From Anaerolineales bacterium (GTDB taxonomy: Bacteria; Chloroflexota; Anaerolineae; Anaerolineales; Villigracilaceae): DNA of 64,000 nucleotides. Shown here piece by piece: positions 33,551 to 42,282 of the stretch. The stretch lies in contig CP129482.1 of assembly GCA_030583925.1 (NCBI GenBank), positions 1,984,001 through 2,048,000 on the forward strand, written 5' to 3'. The notes under the pieces were generated by a model, which saw nothing but the letters and a program-made list of their open reading frames with translations, did not search any database and was not told the origin of the DNA. Both the position numbers and the translations under genes were made by a program. Within the stretch, counting starts at the first letter, position 1; every line of letters begins with the position of its first letter.

Positions 33551-33586
33551 CAACCCCTCTTGTAATTTGCGAGAGGGGTTGTTTTT
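33551..33586 (+). terminator. Intrinsic terminator after the M20 peptidase
   Basis: CAACCCCTCT and AGAGGGGTTG form a 10-bp stem (33551-33560 with 33572-33581) followed by TTTTT. It is 31 nt downstream of the stop. Confidence 0.9.
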
Positions 33587-33621
33587 GGAATTGGTCTTAT
33601 CCCTCTGATACAATTCGTCGC

Positions 33622-34521
33622 ATGAATCCCAAGCCTGCCGTTGAAGAGCGCGTTTGGTCTGTGTTGGCGCATCTTTTCGCGCTGGCGATGGGCATGGGGT
33701 TGATTCTGCCGGTCCTTGGTTGGGCGGAACAGCGACGCAAATCGAAGTATGTCGCGTTTCAGTCTTTGCAGGCGTTGGGCTATCAAACGTTGGGGTACAC
33801 GGTTTGGGTTATCGCTGGCTTGCTCGCGGCGGTCGTTAGTATATTTTTCCTGCTGTTAAATATGGACGACGCGTTGCGTTCCGAAGCCGCGCTGACGAGT
33901 TGGATGATTGGTCATTTCAGCCTAACTTTTGCCTTGCTTGGTTTGTACTACATTCTCCCAGTCATTGCCGCGCTGGCTTGCGCGTTCGGCAAGGACTTTC
34001 GCTATCCATTTATGGGACGCCGCCTTGCGAAATATCTTGATTATGATTCCGAGGGCGGATTGAACGAGTCTCACGAAGATCGCTGGGTCGCGGCGGCGGG
34101 ACATTTCAGCGTCATCATCGCCATGTGGGGATTACTCGTTCCAGCCGCCGCGTGGATTTTGCAGGGCAAGCGCAGTGCGTGGTTGAAGTTTCAATCCGCA
34201 CAAGCGATTGTGCTTCACGTATGTGCGCTTCTGTTGGGTTTCATTGCGCTTTTCCTTTACATGTCTGGCTTCGTCGTTTTTATCGCGCTCACTGGGGTTG
34301 GCGGCACTTCAATAAGTTCCGGTACCGGTCTCATCGCCGTGCTCCTCATGTTTGGTTTGATGCTGATTGCCTTGCTGATCCTGCTCTTCATTCCGCTGTT
34401 TCACATCATGGGACAGTGGGCGGGTTACCGCGTGCTCAAAGGCGATGATTATCGTTACCCGATCATCGGCAAATTGATTGCGAGATGGATCCCCAGCGGG
34501 AGCCACGTTCAAACAACTTAA
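33622..34521 (+). CDS. Duplicated DUF4870 membrane protein
   Basis: This 299-residue membrane protein consists of two copies of a DUF4870-type unit. Each opens with a polar ERVWSVLAHLFAL or DRWVAAAGHFSVI segment, then a helix, a VAFQSLQA or LKFQSAQA motif and two more helices, and ends with FRYPFMGR or YRYPIIGK. Internal duplication is plain by eye. Function unknown. ATG 33622 follows the terminator. Confidence 0.82.
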   Translation: MNPKPAVEERVWSVLAHLFALAMGMGLILPVLGWAEQRRKSKYVAFQSLQALGYQTLGYTVWVIAGLLAAVVSIFFLLLNMDDALRSEAALTSWMIGHFSLTFALLGLYYILPVIAALACAFGKDFRYPFMGRRLAKYLDYDSEGGLNESHEDRWVAAAGHFSVIIAMWGLLVPAAAWILQGKRSAWLKFQSAQAIVLHVCALLLGFIALFLYMSGFVVFIALTGVGGTSISSGTGLIAVLLMFGLMLIALLILLFIPLFHIMGQWAGYRVLKGDDYRYPIIGKLIARWIPSGSHVQTT

Positions 34522-34607
34522 GCCGCAGAGTCCACAGATGGTTAATGGACTTCACTCAATGATCTCTGTGTTCTCTGTGGCTAAAAAACTTTACAGGAAA
34601 ATTTCTA

Positions 34608-35432
34608 ATGAAAATTCTTATCGCAACAGACATGGAAGGTATTACCGGCGTCACCACGTGGGATCAGGTGACTCCCGGTCACGCGGAGTATGCGCGCTTT
34701 CGACGCTTGATGACGCAGGATGTGAATGCCGCCATTCGCGGCGCGTTCGAGGCGGGGGCAGACGAGATCATCGTCGCCGACGGTCACTGGAATGGCTCGA
34801 ACATTCTCGTCGAAGAACTTGACCCGCGCGCCCGCCTTAACACGGGTTCGCCCTCGCCGCTTTCGATGATGCAGGGCATTGACGAATCTGTGGATGGAGT
34901 TTTCTTCGTCGGCTATCACGCGCGCAATGGAATGCAAAATGCAATCCTCGATCATACATGGTCATCCAAAACGGTTGCGAATCTCTGGCTCAACGAAATT
35001 CTCACCGGCGAATATGGTCTTAACGCCGCGCTTGCCGGTCATTTCGGGGTGCCCGTCATCATGGTCACCGGCGACCAAACCGCTTGCGCGGAGGTTGAAA
35101 ATCTACTCGGCGACATGGAACATGCGATAGTGAAACAGGCAACGGGACGTTTTGCCGCCGAATGTCTGCCGCCGCAGGTGACGCAGGAGCTGATCTTCAA
35201 CGCCGCCGCACGTGCGGTGACGCGGCTTACGGACGGCGACTCGCCCGATCCCTTCGTTTTGGATTCTCCGATTCGCGCGACGGTGGAATTTTTCACCTCG
35301 GACATGGCGGATCGCGCCGCCCTTATGCCTGCCTCAAGCCGTGAAGAGACGCGCGTCTCTTTGACCGGGCAAACCATGGATGTCGTCTATCGCGGCTTCC
35401 GCGCGCTGGTGACGCTGGCTTTATCGGGGTAG
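34608..35432 (+). CDS. M55 family D-aminopeptidase (DppA-like)
   Basis: This 274-residue zinc peptidase has the N-terminal ILIATDMEGITGV (Asp and Glu ligands), VADGHWNGSN with the ligand His, and FVGYHARNG with a further His. The founding member, DppA of B. subtilis, releases N-terminal D-Ala and is thought to recycle wall peptides. Its pairing here with an M20 peptidase and the Pot-type importer is consistent with peptide or amine scavenging, but that is inference. Confidence 0.9.
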   Translation: MKILIATDMEGITGVTTWDQVTPGHAEYARFRRLMTQDVNAAIRGAFEAGADEIIVADGHWNGSNILVEELDPRARLNTGSPSPLSMMQGIDESVDGVFFVGYHARNGMQNAILDHTWSSKTVANLWLNEILTGEYGLNAALAGHFGVPVIMVTGDQTACAEVENLLGDMEHAIVKQATGRFAAECLPPQVTQELIFNAAARAVTRLTDGDSPDPFVLDSPIRATVEFFTSDMADRAALMPASSREETRVSLTGQTMDVVYRGFRALVTLALSG

Positions 35433-35461
35433 CGCTGGAGGCTTCCCCGCACCACAACGTT

Positions 35462-35501
35462 GAAGTTGGCGCGCCAGCCTTCCCGTCGGCGCGAAGCGGA
35501 A
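35462..35501. repeat. 40-bp exact direct repeat, copy 1
   Basis: Starts GAAGTTGGCGCGCCAGCC and ends GGCGCGAAGCGGAA, identical over 40 bases to 39763-39802. GGCGCGCC and GGCGCG give it partial internal symmetry. The two copies bracket the pot-type operon. Confidence 0.9.
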
Positions 35502-35551
35502 CGCGTCCAAAGTTGTGTATCCATTTTCCTCCCCAAATCGGAAACAACTGA

Positions 35552-35581
35552 TTGACTTTTCAGAGATTGTTTTTTTATAAT
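35552..35581 (+). promoter_or_regulatory. Promoter of the pot-type operon
   Basis: TTGACT (35552-35557), an 18-nt spacer and perfect TATAAT (35576-35581) predict a transcript from about 35588, leaving a 5' leader of about 125 nt. The leader holds a second strong Shine-Dalgarno (GGAAGGAGGTGG, from about 35631) followed by a GTG and only nine codons. Confidence 0.8.
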
Positions 35582-35713
35582 TAGACATGGCGCATCCGAA
35601 AAGGACAACCGGTGTTGTATTGGTATCCTTTGGAAGGAGGTGGCAGAACGGGGTGCATTTTGTACAACTTCTCATTTCATGACCCAACCCAATTACAATT
35701 TAAGGAGAGAGCT

Positions 35714-36931
35714 ATGAAGTCCAAGTGGTTTATCGTATGCAGTGTTTTGGCGCTCGCCAGCCTTTTGCTTTCAGCGTGCGGCGGGGCAGGCGGCGGGGCG
35801 AGCGAATCTGGCGGACCGAAACAATCGGTGGGCGATGGCGAAGGAGCGTTGTCCATCGTGGCGTGGGCTGGTTACATCGAACGCGGCGAAACTGACCCAG
35901 CCTACGACTGGGTAACCAAGTTCGAAGAACAGACTGGCTGTATGGTCACCGTTAAAACGGCGGCTACCTCAGATGAAATGGTGGCGCTGATGAACGAGGG
36001 CGGTTTCGATCTTGTGACTGCCTCCGGCGATTCTTCGAACCGCCTGATCTCCGGCGGACGCGTGCAGGAACTCAATCTCGATCTGATCCCTTCGTACAAC
36101 AAAATTGACTCGCGCTTACAGAATGCCCCGTGGCATACAGTAGATACCGACGGCGACGGCACGGCGGAACATTATGGCGTGCCGTATTCCTCTGGCGAGA
36201 ATATCTTGATGTACAACACAGATGTTTTCGGTAGTGAGCCTCCTACCAGTTGGAAGGTGGTCTTCGAGGAAATGACCCTGCCCGATGGTCAATCGAACAA
36301 AGGACGCATTCAGGCATATGATGGTCCGATCTATGTGGCAGACGCTGCGCTTTACCTGAAGAGCGCCCGCCCCGAACTGGGTATTACCGATCCGTACGCG
36401 TTGAACCGCGATCAGTTCAATGCGGCGATCGAACTCCTCCGCCAGCAACGTACGTTGATCAATCGTTACTGGCATGATGCCTTCATCCAGATGGATGATT
36501 TCACCAATGAGGGCGTTGCGGCTTCCGGTTCGTGGCCCTTCCAGGCAAACCTGTTAAAGTTCGGCGGCGCGCCGATTGAGAAGGTTGTCCCTGTGGAAGG
36601 CGCGACCGGCTGGGCTGACTCGACCATGTTGCATGTGGATTCTGCTCACCCCAATTGCGCCTACATGTGGATGGAGCACTCGCTCGATCCGAAAGTTCAG
36701 GGCGATCTTGCCGCTTGGTTCCAGAATGTACCGGTCCGCCTCGATGCCTGCGAAGGCAACGAATTACTCGGAGCCGATGGCTGCGTGAACAACGGCTTGA
36801 ATGACTTCGATAAGATCCAGTGGTGGCGCACACCCACTTCCGATTGCGGCGACGGCGCCGGAGGAAAAGAAGATTGTGTTCCGTACCATGAATGGGTCAC
36901 CAATTATGTCGCGGTGATCGGCGGTCGCTAA
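35714..36931 (+). CDS. potD: Extracellular solute-binding lipoprotein (polyamine-type, PotD-like)
   Basis: This 405-residue lipoprotein has a signal helix (VCSVLALASLLLSAC, Cys about 20) followed by a Gly/Ser linker. The mature part opens with LSIVAWAGYIERG and shows the PotD/PotF-type FEEQTGCMVTVK, then GFDLVTASGDSSNRL and YGVPYSSGENILMYN. It delivers substrate to the permease encoded downstream. Substrate is probably a polyamine or similar cation; exact specificity cannot be read. ATG 35714 has AAGGAGAG 7 nt upstream. Confidence 0.88.
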   Translation: MKSKWFIVCSVLALASLLLSACGGAGGGASESGGPKQSVGDGEGALSIVAWAGYIERGETDPAYDWVTKFEEQTGCMVTVKTAATSDEMVALMNEGGFDLVTASGDSSNRLISGGRVQELNLDLIPSYNKIDSRLQNAPWHTVDTDGDGTAEHYGVPYSSGENILMYNTDVFGSEPPTSWKVVFEEMTLPDGQSNKGRIQAYDGPIYVADAALYLKSARPELGITDPYALNRDQFNAAIELLRQQRTLINRYWHDAFIQMDDFTNEGVAASGSWPFQANLLKFGGAPIEKVVPVEGATGWADSTMLHVDSAHPNCAYMWMEHSLDPKVQGDLAAWFQNVPVRLDACEGNELLGADGCVNNGLNDFDKIQWWRTPTSDCGDGAGGKEDCVPYHEWVTNYVAVIGGR

Positions 36932-36948
36932 TCCGATTTGCGCTTGAA

Positions 36949-36985
36949 AACATCAGGCGGGATTCGTTCTCGCCTGATGTTCTTA
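36949..36985 (+). terminator. Hairpin between potD and potA
   Basis: AACATCAGGCG and CGCCTGATGTT form an 11-bp stem (36949-36959, 36971-36981) followed by CTTAATT. Lying between the binding-protein gene and the ATPase gene, it could partially terminate, so that more binding protein is made than transporter. Confidence 0.7.
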
Positions 36986-37010
36986 ATTCCATTCCGAAGA
37001 GTTCCCCTCA

Positions 37011-38048
37011 ATGACCAATCCTTCCACATCTGCCATCAAATTCGAAAATGTCAGCCGACACTTTGGGGAGGTGAAAGCGGTGAATCGCGCCGACCTTGAA
37101 ATCCGCGACGGCGAATTCTTTTCCATGCTGGGTCCATCCGGTTCGGGAAAGACCACTTGCTTGAGAATGATCGCTGGGTTCGATAGGCCCACTTATGGTC
37201 AGATCTTTTTGTATGGGCAGGATGTTTCGAACTTGCCGCCATACGAACGGGATGTGAACACTGTTTTTCAAGATTACGCGCTCTTTCCGCATATGAATGT
37301 AGGAGACAATATAGCCTATGGGCTGATGATCAAGAAAGTGTCCAAAGCCGAACGCATGAAGCGTGTGGACGAAATGCTTGAGCTGGTCAAACTTCCCGGC
37401 TACGCGGCGCGAAAACCATCCCAACTTTCCGGCGGACAGCGGCAACGCGTGGCTCTCGCGCGTGCGTTGATCAATCACCCCAAAGTTCTGCTCCTCGATG
37501 AGCCGCTTGGCGCGCTCGACTTGAAGTTGCGACAGCAAATGCAAGTCGAATTGAAAGCCATTCAACAGCGTGTGGGAATTACATTTATCTTTGTTACGCA
37601 CGATCAAGAAGAAGCGTTGACGATGAGCGACCGCATCGCTTTGTTCAATCAGGGTCATATCGAACAGATCGGGACCCCTGCGGAAATTTACGAACATCCT
37701 GCCACTGCCTTCGTCGCCGGGTTTGTCGGCACATCGAACCTCGTCAGCGGCGAAGTGGCAAAACGGATAACAGGATCAGACGTCACTTTTTCGATTCGAC
37801 CGGAGAAGATCCATTTAGGAAGCGCGAATGAATCCGCGCCATCCGATAGTTTTATCACGGACGGGAACGTCCGGGACGTGATCTATCTTGGTTTGTATAC
37901 GCGGTATCTCGTCGAATTAGACGGCGGCGGAGATTTGGTCGTGGTGGAACAGAACTTGAAGACGACCTCCATGGATGTGTTGAAGATCAAAGGACAGCGT
38001 GTGCGTCTGCACTGGAAGAAGGAACATATCCGGCAGGTGGGCGGCTAG
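37011..38048 (+). CDS. potA: ABC importer ATPase (PotA-like)
   Basis: This 345-residue ATPase has Walker [10 protein letters not shown] (about residues 42-50), Q-loop in [12 protein letters not shown], signature LSGGQRQR, Walker [12 protein letters not shown], and a C-terminal TOBE domain after [15 protein letters not shown]. It energises uptake by the two permeases that follow. Confidence 0.95.
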   Translation: MTNPSTSAIKFENVSRHFGEVKAVNRADLEIRDGEFFSMLGPSGSGKTTCLRMIAGFDRPTYGQIFLYGQDVSNLPPYERDVNTVFQDYALFPHMNVGDNIAYGLMIKKVSKAERMKRVDEMLELVKLPGYAARKPSQLSGGQRQRVALARALINHPKVLLLDEPLGALDLKLRQQMQVELKAIQQRVGITFIFVTHDQEEALTMSDRIALFNQGHIEQIGTPAEIYEHPATAFVAGFVGTSNLVSGEVAKRITGSDVTFSIRPEKIHLGSANESAPSDSFITDGNVRDVIYLGLYTRYLVELDGGGDLVVVEQNLKTTSMDVLKIKGQRVRLHWKKEHIRQVGG

Positions 38049-38049
38049 C

Positions 38050-38955
38050 ATGTTGCAAAAAATTTCCACGTTTTTGTATGTGCGGCCACGCTTTGTGCTG
38101 GCATTGTTGCTCGGACCGCCGTTGCTGTACATGCTGATTGTGTATCTCGGCTCGTTATTCAATCTACTGGTCTATAGTTTTTATTCTCTCGAAGATTTTA
38201 GCGGTTTGATCGTGCGCGAGTTTACGCTTGCCACGTATGCCCGGCTGTCTGAACCAGCCAACCGCGATATTTTTATTCGTACAACGATCATGGCGATCTC
38301 TGTAACTCTAGCGGACGCGTTGATCGCCTTTCCTTTGGCATATTACACAGCAAAGTTCGCTTCGCCTCGCTTGAAAACCTGGCTCGTCATCGCGATCACG
38401 ATGCCGTTATGGTCAAGTTATCTCGTCCGTATTTACGCGTGGAAGTTGATCCTCGCGCAGGAAGGGATACTCTCGTGGTTCATCAACCTACTTCATCTCG
38501 ACGGCGCGCTTCGGTGGCTGCTCAGTTTTGAATCCATTGGCGGTTCGTCTCTGGCGCTTTCGCCCATCGGGTTGTTCATTGTGTTCGTGTATATTTGGCT
38601 GCCGTACATGATCCTGCCGGTTCTGACATCGCTAGAGCGAGTGCCGAAGTCTCTGCTCGAAGCCTCCAGCGACCTCGGCGCGAAGCCTTTGCAGACATTT
38701 CGCACGGTGATTCTTCCGCTCGCATTTCCCGGTGTGATCGCCGGTTCGATCTTTACATTTTCATTGACCCTCGGCGATTTCATCGCCCCCATTGCGCTTG
38801 GCAATTCAAAATTCTTCATCGGCATGGCAGTCTATTCCTATCAAGGCACGGCAGGGAATATTCCGCTTGCCGCGGCAATGACGATGGGACCGATCGCGAT
38901 CATGATCGTTTACCTCCTCATTGCTCGCAAACTTGGAGCGTTCGATGCACTCTAA
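38050..38955 (+). CDS. potB: ABC importer permease (PotB-like)
   Basis: This 301-residue permease has six helices. The coupling-helix EAA region reads [22 protein letters not shown]. It starts 1 nt after the potA stop (ATG 38050) and overlaps the next gene by 11 nt, so the operon is tightly packed. Confidence 0.93.
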   Translation: MLQKISTFLYVRPRFVLALLLGPPLLYMLIVYLGSLFNLLVYSFYSLEDFSGLIVREFTLATYARLSEPANRDIFIRTTIMAISVTLADALIAFPLAYYTAKFASPRLKTWLVIAITMPLWSSYLVRIYAWKLILAQEGILSWFINLLHLDGALRWLLSFESIGGSSLALSPIGLFIVFVYIWLPYMILPVLTSLERVPKSLLEASSDLGAKPLQTFRTVILPLAFPGVIAGSIFTFSLTLGDFIAPIALGNSKFFIGMAVYSYQGTAGNIPLAAAMTMGPIAIMIVYLLIARKLGAFDAL

Positions 38956-39763
38956 CTCGTCCGAACAAAAAGCATCCTGGGGATTGAAACTTGCCGCTCT
39001 GGGCGGGCTGTTGTTTTTGCATGTGCCGATCCTGATCATCTTTTTATACACGCTGACCCCCGATGAAACAACCTATACCTTCCCACTCCCCGGCATCACC
39101 TTCAAATGGTTTGGGATTGCGGCTCAGCGTGAAGACCTCTGGCGCGCGTTGACGCTGTCCTTGCAAGTGGCGTCTGTGGCGACGGCGGCGGCTCTCATCC
39201 TCGGGACGCTTGCCGCGGCGGCGGTTTGGCGGAGTCAATTCTTCGGCAGGGAGGCGATTTCGTTTCTGCTGGTCCTGCCGATTGCCCTGCCCGGTATCGT
39301 GAGCGGAATTGCTCTCCGCACCGCTCTCGGTGGATTCGATATCCCCTTCTCGTTCTGGACGATCGTGATCGGTCACGCGACATTCTGTGTTGTCGTTGTT
39401 TACAACAATGTGCTGGCGCGCTTCCGCCGGATGCAGGGTTCGCAGATCGAAGCCTCGATGGATTTAGGCGCGAACTCGTTTCAAACATTTCGTTATGTGA
39501 TTCTTCCGAATATCGCCACCGCGTTGCTTGCGGGAGGCATGTTGGCGTTTGCGCTTTCTTTCGACGAAGTCATCGTGACGACATTCACCGCGGGACAACA
39601 ATCCACGTTGCCGATCTGGATCTTCAGCCAACTCGTCCGCCCGCGCGACAGACCCGTGACAAATGTTGTGGCGATGTTCGTGATGTTGATTACTTTCATT
39701 CCCATCTTTCTCGCACAGCGATTGTCCGCGCAGAGTTCGGATACCGAAGGCAGCGCGAAGTAG
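38945..39763 (+). CDS. potC: ABC importer permease (PotC-like)
   Basis: This 272-residue permease has six helices and EAA region [22 protein letters not shown]. It starts inside the end of potB (ATG 38945). The start is uncertain by a few codons because of the overlap. Its stop codon touches the second copy of the 40-bp repeat. Confidence 0.93.
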   Translation: MHSNSSEQKASWGLKLAALGGLLFLHVPILIIFLYTLTPDETTYTFPLPGITFKWFGIAAQREDLWRALTLSLQVASVATAAALILGTLAAAAVWRSQFFGREAISFLLVLPIALPGIVSGIALRTALGGFDIPFSFWTIVIGHATFCVVVVYNNVLARFRRMQGSQIEASMDLGANSFQTFRYVILPNIATALLAGGMLAFALSFDEVIVTTFTAGQQSTLPIWIFSQLVRPRDRPVTNVVAMFVMLITFIPIFLAQRLSAQSSDTEGSAK

Positions 39764-39802
39764 AAGTTGGCGCGCCAGCCTTCCCGTCGGCGCGAAGCGG
39801 AA
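39763..39802. repeat. 40-bp exact direct repeat, copy 2
   Basis: Identical to 35462-35501 in the same orientation. It begins at the last base of the potC stop codon. Confidence 0.9.
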
Positions 39803-40195
39803 ATTCGTCCTCCAAAAGGATTGACAGCGCGTCATTTCCCGTTACAATTTATTTCATTATCCTACAAGGAGCGTTGATATTCTAACGACTCGCACGAGTG
39901 TGAATGAACGAATGCTTGTGCCTTTTCTATAATTTACGCCACGAATAAAATCTGGCTTCCGCCGCCCTCCAATTAAGACTTGGTGAGGCGGCGGGACTGC
40001 TTAAGGATATTGCAGTCAACACAGTGGTTCAGAGCTGTTGTGCTTTGGCTGTTTTTGTTTGCCTGAGATTTGATCAGCCATAGAGGTTTTCTCAAGCGCT
40101 CTGTGTTCTTTGCGGCTAAAAAAGTGTTTTCCCTTTGGCGCATGTTGCCAAAGGATCATCCTGGGCGAATACGCCCATAAAAACGAAAGGAAAGA
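39764..40195. other. 432-bp intergenic region with a promoter and possible small RNA
   Basis: After the 40-bp repeat comes TTGACA (39830-39835), a 16-nt spacer and TACAAT (39852-39857). The next 200 nt contain a possible 8-bp stem CCGCCGCC/GGCGGCGG (about 39960-39994) and a shorter ACTGC/GCAGT stem. They end near 40045-40060 in a T-rich GCTGTTTTTGTTTG. No frame longer than a few codons follows the AAGGAG at 39866. A CTCTGTG...GCGGCTAAAA repeat remnant lies at 40077-40125. An RNA gene is possible but I cannot assign a family. Confidence 0.4.
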
Positions 40196-40723
40196 ATGAC
40201 CGGTCAATATTATTCCCATCTCAACCCGAAATGCGATTCGGGCGCGTTCGAAGAAAAAGGCGGGTGCGGCGTGTTTGCCCGCGAGCCGATCAAGCAAGGC
40301 GAGTTGATCTGTTTGTGGGGCGGGCGCATCGTCGCTGCGAGTGAGCTCGATCCCAGTATGGAGTTCTTCACGCAGCGCATTTTGCAGATCGAGGAAGGGT
40401 TGTATCTCGAAGCGCCGCTTCCGCTCGAGCCGTCCGATTGTTTCAATCACTCGTGCGAACCCAATGTGGGTTTCACGGGGCAGATCGGTCTGATCGCGAT
40501 GCGCGATATTAAAGCGGGCGAGGAACTCAATTTCGATTACGCCATGTGCGACGGCTCAGATTACGATGAATTCACGTGCTATTGCGGGAGCGCGAGTTGC
40601 CGCGGTCAAGTGAAAGGCAATGATTGGTCGAAGCCTGAGTTATGGGAAAAATATAACGGCTACTTCATGCCGTATCTGGCGCGGCGCATCGAAGCGCTCA
40701 AGGCGAAAGCGGTACCCGCCTAA
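40196..40723 (+). CDS. SET domain protein (lysine methyltransferase-like) with post-SET cysteines
   Basis: This 175-residue, stand-alone SET domain has KGGCGVFAREPIKQGELI at the start, the pseudoknot motif CFNHSCEPNVGF, then AGEELNFDYAMCDG with the catalytic-site Tyr, and a post-SET zinc motif CYCGSASCRG. These are the S-adenosylmethionine and lysine-channel residues of protein lysine methyltransferases. Most such proteins are eukaryotic; bacterial members occur sporadically and their targets are mostly unknown. Start ATG 40196 follows AAAGGAAAGA. Confidence 0.88.
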   Translation: MTGQYYSHLNPKCDSGAFEEKGGCGVFAREPIKQGELICLWGGRIVAASELDPSMEFFTQRILQIEEGLYLEAPLPLEPSDCFNHSCEPNVGFTGQIGLIAMRDIKAGEELNFDYAMCDGSDYDEFTCYCGSASCRGQVKGNDWSKPELWEKYNGYFMPYLARRIEALKAKAVPA

Positions 40724-40796
40724 ACCAAACGGATTGCACGGTACAATTGTGCAATCCGTTTTATGTTTTAAAAGCGCGTCGCGCCTTCCTGTCATC

Positions 40797-42263
40797 ATGT
40801 TTAAATCCTTTCCATTCAAAATTTATCTCGTTGCGCTTGCGCTTCGCTTGATTCCCGTTCTCGCGGCGCGCGGCTTGGGCATCGGACTCGACGACATGTT
40901 TCAATATGACATGCTGGCGCGCAGTCTCGCGCAGGGACACGGATTCCGCTGGTATGCAGAAGTGGACTTAAAGCAACTCGCTTCTTTCGTGGACTTCGAC
41001 CTGTCCAGCGCTAGGGAATATGATCCACTCCTCGGCGTTCCCACCTCCTTCCGCGCGCCGCTGTATCCGTTTTTCCTCGCCATCGTATACTTTTTCAACG
41101 GAATTGATTTCTCGCGCTTTTTCGCCGCGCGTCTTGCGCAAGCGGTTTTCCTCGGCGCTCCGCTCGCGCCGTTGACGTATTGGGTTCATAAAAAATTATT
41201 CCCCCCTCTCCTTTTAGGAGAGGGGTTGGGGGGGAGGTTTGAGTCCGCGGCGCGCGCCTCCGCGTGGATTGTCGCCGCTTACCCTCTTCTTCTCGTCTAT
41301 CCTCTCGGACTCGGCACAGAAAACCCGTTCTTCGTCTTGCTCCTTGCCTCTTTTCTCTTTCTTCTTTTGTCCATTGAACGACCCTCCACTTTCCACTTTC
41401 TACTTTCCGGTGTTTTCATCGGTTTATCTGCGCTCACCCGTTCTGTCATCCTTGCCTTTGCCGTCGCCGCCTTCTGTCTTTTATTCTATCTGCATGGCAA
41501 ACGCGCGCTCCTCGCGATCCTCTCATTCTCTGTTGTCATTGCGCCATGGATCGTCCGTAACTCGCTCCTGCACGGCAAATTGACCGGCATCGAAACTTCG
41601 ATGGGCTACAACCTCTATCTCGGCTACCATCCGCAGGGGAACGGCTCGTTCGTCTTCGGTCCCTCACTGGATTTACTTCCCATCCTTGACGATGCCGAAC
41701 GCGACAGGATCGGGACGGAAAAGGCGCTTGAATTCATCAAAGCACAGCCCGAGCGATTTTTTCCATTGGCGATTAACCGCCTCGGCTTCTTCTTCGGGCT
41801 TGAGAAACGCGTGCTGATGTATTTCTACGGGAACAATCTCATCGGATTTGTTCCACTTCCATTGTTGTTGACCATTTCGGCGATTTTGCTTTTACCGTTC
41901 GCGGTCATCTCCATCTCCGCCGCGTTGGGGTTATCGCTCCTCCGCTCGAATCCGAAGATGTGGATGCTTATTCTTCTGCTCATTTTATATACCATTCCGC
42001 ATATCTTCATCCTTGCCGAAGACCGCTTCCACCTCGCGCTGGTGCCGTATATCGCCATCCTCGCCGCGCAATTTTGGATGGAAGGCTTTGACGCACTCAC
42101 AGCCCGTTGGAGAGAATCGTCAGCAGGAAAATTTCTCACAATCCTCTCAATTCTCTGTGTATTTTTGCTCGTAATCAACTGGGGACTTGAACTCATCCGT
42201 GACTGGGATAAAATTATCCAACTTCTCGGTCCCAACGGAAATCAGTCCTACTTCCCCTACTGA
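40797..42263 (+). CDS. Membrane glycosyltransferase, family 39/ArnT-like
   Basis: This 488-residue polytopic protein of about eleven helices has the DD motif in the first loop (GIGLDDMFQYDMLARSLAQG) typical of GT-C enzymes that use polyprenyl-phosphate sugars on the outer face of the membrane. Two in-frame repeat-like tracts interrupt it: a palindrome translated as PPLLLGEGLGG (41201-41235) and a CCACTTTCCACTTTCTACTTTCC tract (41386-41408). ATG 40797 (MFKSFPFKIYLV) is used. Substrate unknown. Confidence 0.85.
   Translation: MFKSFPFKIYLVALALRLIPVLAARGLGIGLDDMFQYDMLARSLAQGHGFRWYAEVDLKQLASFVDFDLSSAREYDPLLGVPTSFRAPLYPFFLAIVYFFNGIDFSRFFAARLAQAVFLGAPLAPLTYWVHKKLFPPLLLGEGLGGRFESAARASAWIVAAYPLLLVYPLGLGTENPFFVLLLASFLFLLLSIERPSTFHFLLSGVFIGLSALTRSVILAFAVAAFCLLFYLHGKRALLAILSFSVVIAPWIVRNSLLHGKLTGIETSMGYNLYLGYHPQGNGSFVFGPSLDLLPILDDAERDRIGTEKALEFIKAQPERFFPLAINRLGFFFGLEKRVLMYFYGNNLIGFVPLPLLLTISAILLLPFAVISISAALGLSLLRSNPKMWMLILLLILYTIPHIFILAEDRFHLALVPYIAILAAQFWMEGFDALTARWRESSAGKFLTILSILCVFLLVINWGLELIRDWDKIIQLLGPNGNQSYFPY
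41201..41235. repeat. Palindromic repeat translated inside the glycosyltransferase gene
   Basis: CCCCTCTCC and GGAGAGGGG pair around TTTTA, flanked by C6 and GGTTGGGGGGG. It is read as PPLLLGEGLGG at about residues 136-147, between two membrane segments, without breaking the frame. It resembles the intergenic palindrome at 22075-22153. Confidence 0.75.
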
Positions 42264-42282
42264 TCGCCGCTCACTGATAACC

